Source: Magnetococcales bacterium
GTDB lineage: Bacteria; Pseudomonadota; Magnetococcia; Magnetococcales; Magnetaquicoccaceae
Assembly (NCBI GenBank): GCA_015231915.1
Contig: JADGAR010000006.1
Location: 1 to 64,000, forward strand
Direction: 5' to 3'
Length of the DNA stretch: 64,000 bases
In this document: positions 63,461 to 64,000 of the stretch, piece after piece
How positions within the stretch are numbered: position 1 is the stretch's first letter
Layout: each line of letters starts with the position of its first letter
Notes under the pieces: model-generated
What the model was told of the DNA's origin: nothing
What the model saw: the letters and a program-made list of their open reading frames with translations, nothing else
The model's database searches: none
Translations under genes and position numbers: made by a program

Positions 63461-64000
63461 TTACGGCGTGGGCAGATGAATGGTGGCGCGCACCTCGTTG
63501 CCGCGCCCGAGATATTCGATGTGATCGAAGCTGAGCATGTTGGCCATGGCGATGCCGCGACCGTGGCTGTGGAAGGCGCGGGCCGGGTCGATGCTCAGAA
63601 AGCCACGCCAATCGAAGCCTGCGCCCTCGTCCCGGATCCGGAAAACGATCTGCCCCCGGGTCCGTTCGAACGCGACGGTGGCGCTCCTGCCGCGATACTC
63701 CGGCAAATCCAGCCGGCGATGCACCTCGGGATACCACCCCTCCTCGGCCTGCAAACGACTCTTGTCCTCGTAGGTCAGGCCCAGGTTGCCGTGTTCGACG
63801 GCATTGAGCATCAATTCGGTCAAACCGATCACACACCGCTCCGGATCCGGACAGGCCCTGGACAACAACACCACCAAGCCATAGACATCATCCAGGGTCC
63901 GGAAGCGAAAACGGCCATTCTCCAGCAAGGAGAGGCTGCCGATGGTCTTGTCGATCTCGGCCCGCAGGGAGCGCGTCATGCGGGATTCCCGCAAGGCGGC
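63461..64000 (-). CDS. RsbW-type ATP-binding protein (5' end outside window)
   Basis: The frame is open to the window edge, giving 179 residues so far. It is a HATPase_c_2 domain: TELMLNAVEHGNLG (N box), RIRDEGAGFDW (G1) and HGRGIAMANM (G2). Such domains act as anti-sigma-factor serine kinases or as the output part of response regulators. The N-terminal part read here (RAEIDKTIGSLSLLENGRFRFRTLDD) is of the linker kind often preceded by a receiver domain, so the true protein is probably larger; an internal ATG at 63980 could also be the start. Confidence 0.8.
   Translation of the reverse strand, partial: AALRESRMTRSLRAEIDKTIGSLSLLENGRFRFRTLDDVYGLVVLLSRACPDPERCVIGLTELMLNAVEHGNLGLTYEDKSRLQAEEGWYPEVHRRLDLPEYRGRSATVAFERTRGQIVFRIRDEGAGFDWRGFLSIDPARAFHSHGRGIAMANMLSFDHIEYLGRGNEVRATIHLPTP

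Overview
The window is 64 kb of high-GC, gene-dense Gram-negative DNA. Outer-membrane-type lipoproteins (FlgO family), three PilT/PilU ATPases, two chemoreceptors, a CheX-like protein and a flagellin-glycosylation cluster at the right edge indicate a motile proteobacterium with type IV pili. The mix of FolE2, topoisomerase III, an AlaC-Hom-RpfE-like-RecJ gene order, DUF1640 coiled-coil protein and many TPR/Sel1 proteins would fit a magnetotactic-coccus (Magnetococcia) or alphaproteobacterial lineage, but no 16S rRNA or magnetosome gene is visible, so the taxonomy is inference. No rRNA, CRISPR array, intact transposase or phage is seen. One tRNA gene (tRNA-Glu, anticodon CTC) is present.

Layout. 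1-12.5 kb: an edge-truncated TPR protein, two small proteins, a chemoreceptor with a CheR-type C-terminal pentapeptide, then a divergent overlapping cascade of hybrid histidine kinase, receiver-kinase and LuxR-type regulator, ending in a TPR/SPINDLY-type glycosyltransferase. 12.5-28.4 kb: mostly housekeeping: tRNA-Glu, topB, gap, alaC-like aminotransferase, hom, an RpfE/phosphoglycerate-mutase-like protein, recJ, a TPR-array protein, a metallo-beta-lactamase-fold protein, nadK, folE2, proS and a CheX-like protein. 28.4-31.6 kb: an accessory patch with a sirtuin, an OLD-like ATPase with a frameshifted DUF4276 partner, and an MNT nucleotidyltransferase lodged between two copies of the parC 3' end. 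31.6-35.1 kb: recA-parC. 35.2-44 kb: type IV pilus retraction ATPases (pilT, pilU and a second pilU), two FlgO-type lipoproteins, an Rpn-family nuclease, a TauE-type permease, a response-regulator diguanylate cyclase and a periplasmic binding protein.

44-50 kb is the most interesting accessory block: an AAA ATPase overlapping a PD-(D/E)XK nuclease, a 66-aa reverse-strand gene with a near-consensus promoter, a 1002-aa TIR-NACHT (NLR-like) protein with an AT-rich C-terminal segment, and a second orphan MNT gene downstream of a PHP phosphoesterase. It looks like a small anti-phage defence island placed between motility genes.

50-64 kb: a NIT-domain chemoreceptor, a coupled run encoding a TPR-glycosyltransferase, a Sel1 protein, a 759-aa exported protein of unknown family and a secreted Sel1 protein, then on the minus strand a nonulosonic (probably legionaminic) acid and flagellin glycosylation set: Maf/DUF115 transferase, NDP-sugar dehydratase, LegC-type aminotransferase and PtmE-type nucleotidyltransferase, plus a partial RsbW-type kinase at the edge. 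The glycosyltransferases, Maf pathway, chemoreceptors, pilus motors and c-di-GMP enzyme together suggest much of the window serves motility and surface behaviour, interrupted by small defence or toxin-antitoxin insertions.
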